A stretch of 5,600 nt of DNA. Source: a bacterium (GTDB lineage: Bacteria; Latescibacterota; Latescibacteria; Latescibacterales; Latescibacteraceae). Shown here in pieces: positions 5,255 to 5,600 of this stretch. The DNA is taken from assembly GCA_021372535.1 (NCBI GenBank), contig JAJFUH010000198.1, positions 1 through 5,600 on the forward strand, written 5' to 3'. The notes below the pieces were generated by a model that did not search any database, had not been told where the DNA came from, and was given only the letters and a program-made list of their open reading frames with translations. Position numbers and translations under genes: made by a program. Each line of letters begins with the position of its first letter. Within the stretch, counting starts at the first letter, position 1.

Positions 5255-5284
5255 GAATTATCCCGGAGTGAACTCCGGGGTATC
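5255..5284 (+). repeat. Intergenic hairpin repeat family, copy H3
   Basis: TATCCCGGAG (5259-5268), loop TGAA, CTCCGGGGTA (5273-5282): a 10-bp stem with no mismatch except one T-G. Core and loop equal those of H1. It begins 8 nt after the DUF362 stop codon. No U-tract follows, so it is not a typical intrinsic terminator. Confidence 0.85.
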
Positions 5285-5396
5285 ACCTGTTAAACACCGA
5301 CTGCTGTCTGACTCCTTCATGGGGACAAGATATCTGCAGCAGACAATATGGTGCTCAGTATTTTTTACCGGACAGTTATTGTAAAATATATTCATG

Positions 5397-5402
5397 AGGA
5401 GG
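5397..5402 (+). promoter_or_regulatory. Shine-Dalgarno AGGAGG for the CBM9-like gene
   Basis: Full AGGAGG ends 6 nt before ATG at 5409 and decides against the overlapping ATG at 5405, whose frame closes after 31 codons. Confidence 0.85.
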
Positions 5403-5408
5403 AAATGC

Positions 5409-5600
5409 ATGAAAAAAGTATTGCTCCCGATGCTGTGTCTTTCAATGATATTTGCTGCTTCACTGTATGCAGCCGAAGAAGAACCCGGACGTCCTGAGCA
5501 CACCATCAAGAGGTGCACGGAGAAGATAGTCATCGACGGTGTCCTCGATGATCCGGACTGGGCCGCGGCGGAATCTCTCGGTGATTTCAAATTCCCATGG
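5409..5600 (+). CDS. Secreted CBM9-like protein, N-terminal part only
   Basis: The first 64 residues lie in the window and the frame is open at the edge. Residues 1-21 are a Sec signal peptide (MKK, hydrophobic core, probable cleavage after LYA or YAA at 21-22). The mature start then has KIVIDGVLDDPDW (39-51) followed by AAAESLGDFKFPW (52-64). The IDG-x-LDD-x-xW pattern is the usual opening of family 9 carbohydrate-binding (CBM9-like) domains, and the following F-x-F-P-W fits the CBM9-like proteins found in polysaccharide-degrading bacteria. A longer protein with an additional domain, such as an outer-membrane DUF5916 type, cannot be excluded because only the first part is visible. The gene follows DUF362 on the same strand after 162 bp with hairpin H3 between, so cotranscription is possible but unproven. 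Confidence 0.75.
   Translation, partial: MKKVLLPMLCLSMIFAASLYAAEEEPGRPEHTIKRCTEKIVIDGVLDDPDWAAAESLGDFKFPW

Noticed and set aside
5255-5284. Hairpin after the DUF362 gene as an intrinsic terminator
   Set aside because: The stem is strong but is followed by TATCACC, not a T-run, and the same hairpin also occurs upstream of a gene at 1998-2027.
5361-5392. Promoter for the CBM9-like gene around TAAAAT/TATATT
   Set aside because: -10-like hexamers exist but no matching -35 lies at 16-18 bp, and transcription would start almost on the Shine-Dalgarno.
5258-5590. 110-residue minus-strand open frame at the right end
   Set aside because: It overlaps the CBM9-like gene and hairpin H3, and lacks any recognisable motif.

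Overview
The window looks like a stretch of an uncultured Gram-negative bacterial chromosome. It carries three complete protein genes and the start of a fourth, separated by intergenic DNA full of repeats. Sec and Tat signal peptides and clear Shine-Dalgarno boxes (AGGAGG, GGGAG) support a bacterium. The gene set (BNR-type sialidase-like protein, URO-D-like protein that is not HemE, Tat-exported DUF362 protein, CBM9-like secreted protein) resembles uncultured polysaccharide-degrading lineages such as Latescibacterota or FCB/PVC-type bacteria. That placement is an impression from gene content only and is held with low confidence.

Layout. Bases 1-624 hold no convincing gene. They contain a 121-bp perfect direct repeat (1-121 and 236-356), arrays of a 7-bp unit GGCAYAA in both orientations, a 25-bp perfect inverted repeat (128-152 against 568-592) and a pyrimidine-rich low-complexity tract. 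Bases 625-1779 (minus strand) encode a secreted five-Asp-box sialidase-like protein whose stop codon abuts the heptad array. The divergent gap 1780-2071 contains a palindrome, a CGGATT-periodic repeat and a hairpin repeat. Bases 2072-3193 (plus) encode a cytoplasmic URO-D superfamily protein. The 550-bp gap 3194-3743 is almost wholly repeats: two hairpins flanking a folded MITE-like element, a second CGGATT repeat, a second palindrome, and a putative promoter. Bases 3744-5246 (plus) encode a Tat-signal DUF362 protein. After a third hairpin and a short spacer, a secreted CBM9-like protein starts at 5409 and runs off the window.

Working together. Two of the four proteins carry Sec-type signals and one a Tat signal, so most of the coding capacity is aimed at the envelope or outside the cell. 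A glycan-related role (sialidase-like beta-propeller, CBM9-like binding) is reasonable, but the genes are separated by repeat-rich gaps and do not form an obvious operon. The most distinctive signal is non-coding: a family of small hairpins whose stems differ between copies but remain paired, placed next to three of the four gene boundaries, together with a palindrome family and a CGGATT family that recur in the same gaps. No CRISPR array, transposase, tRNA or rRNA was seen.
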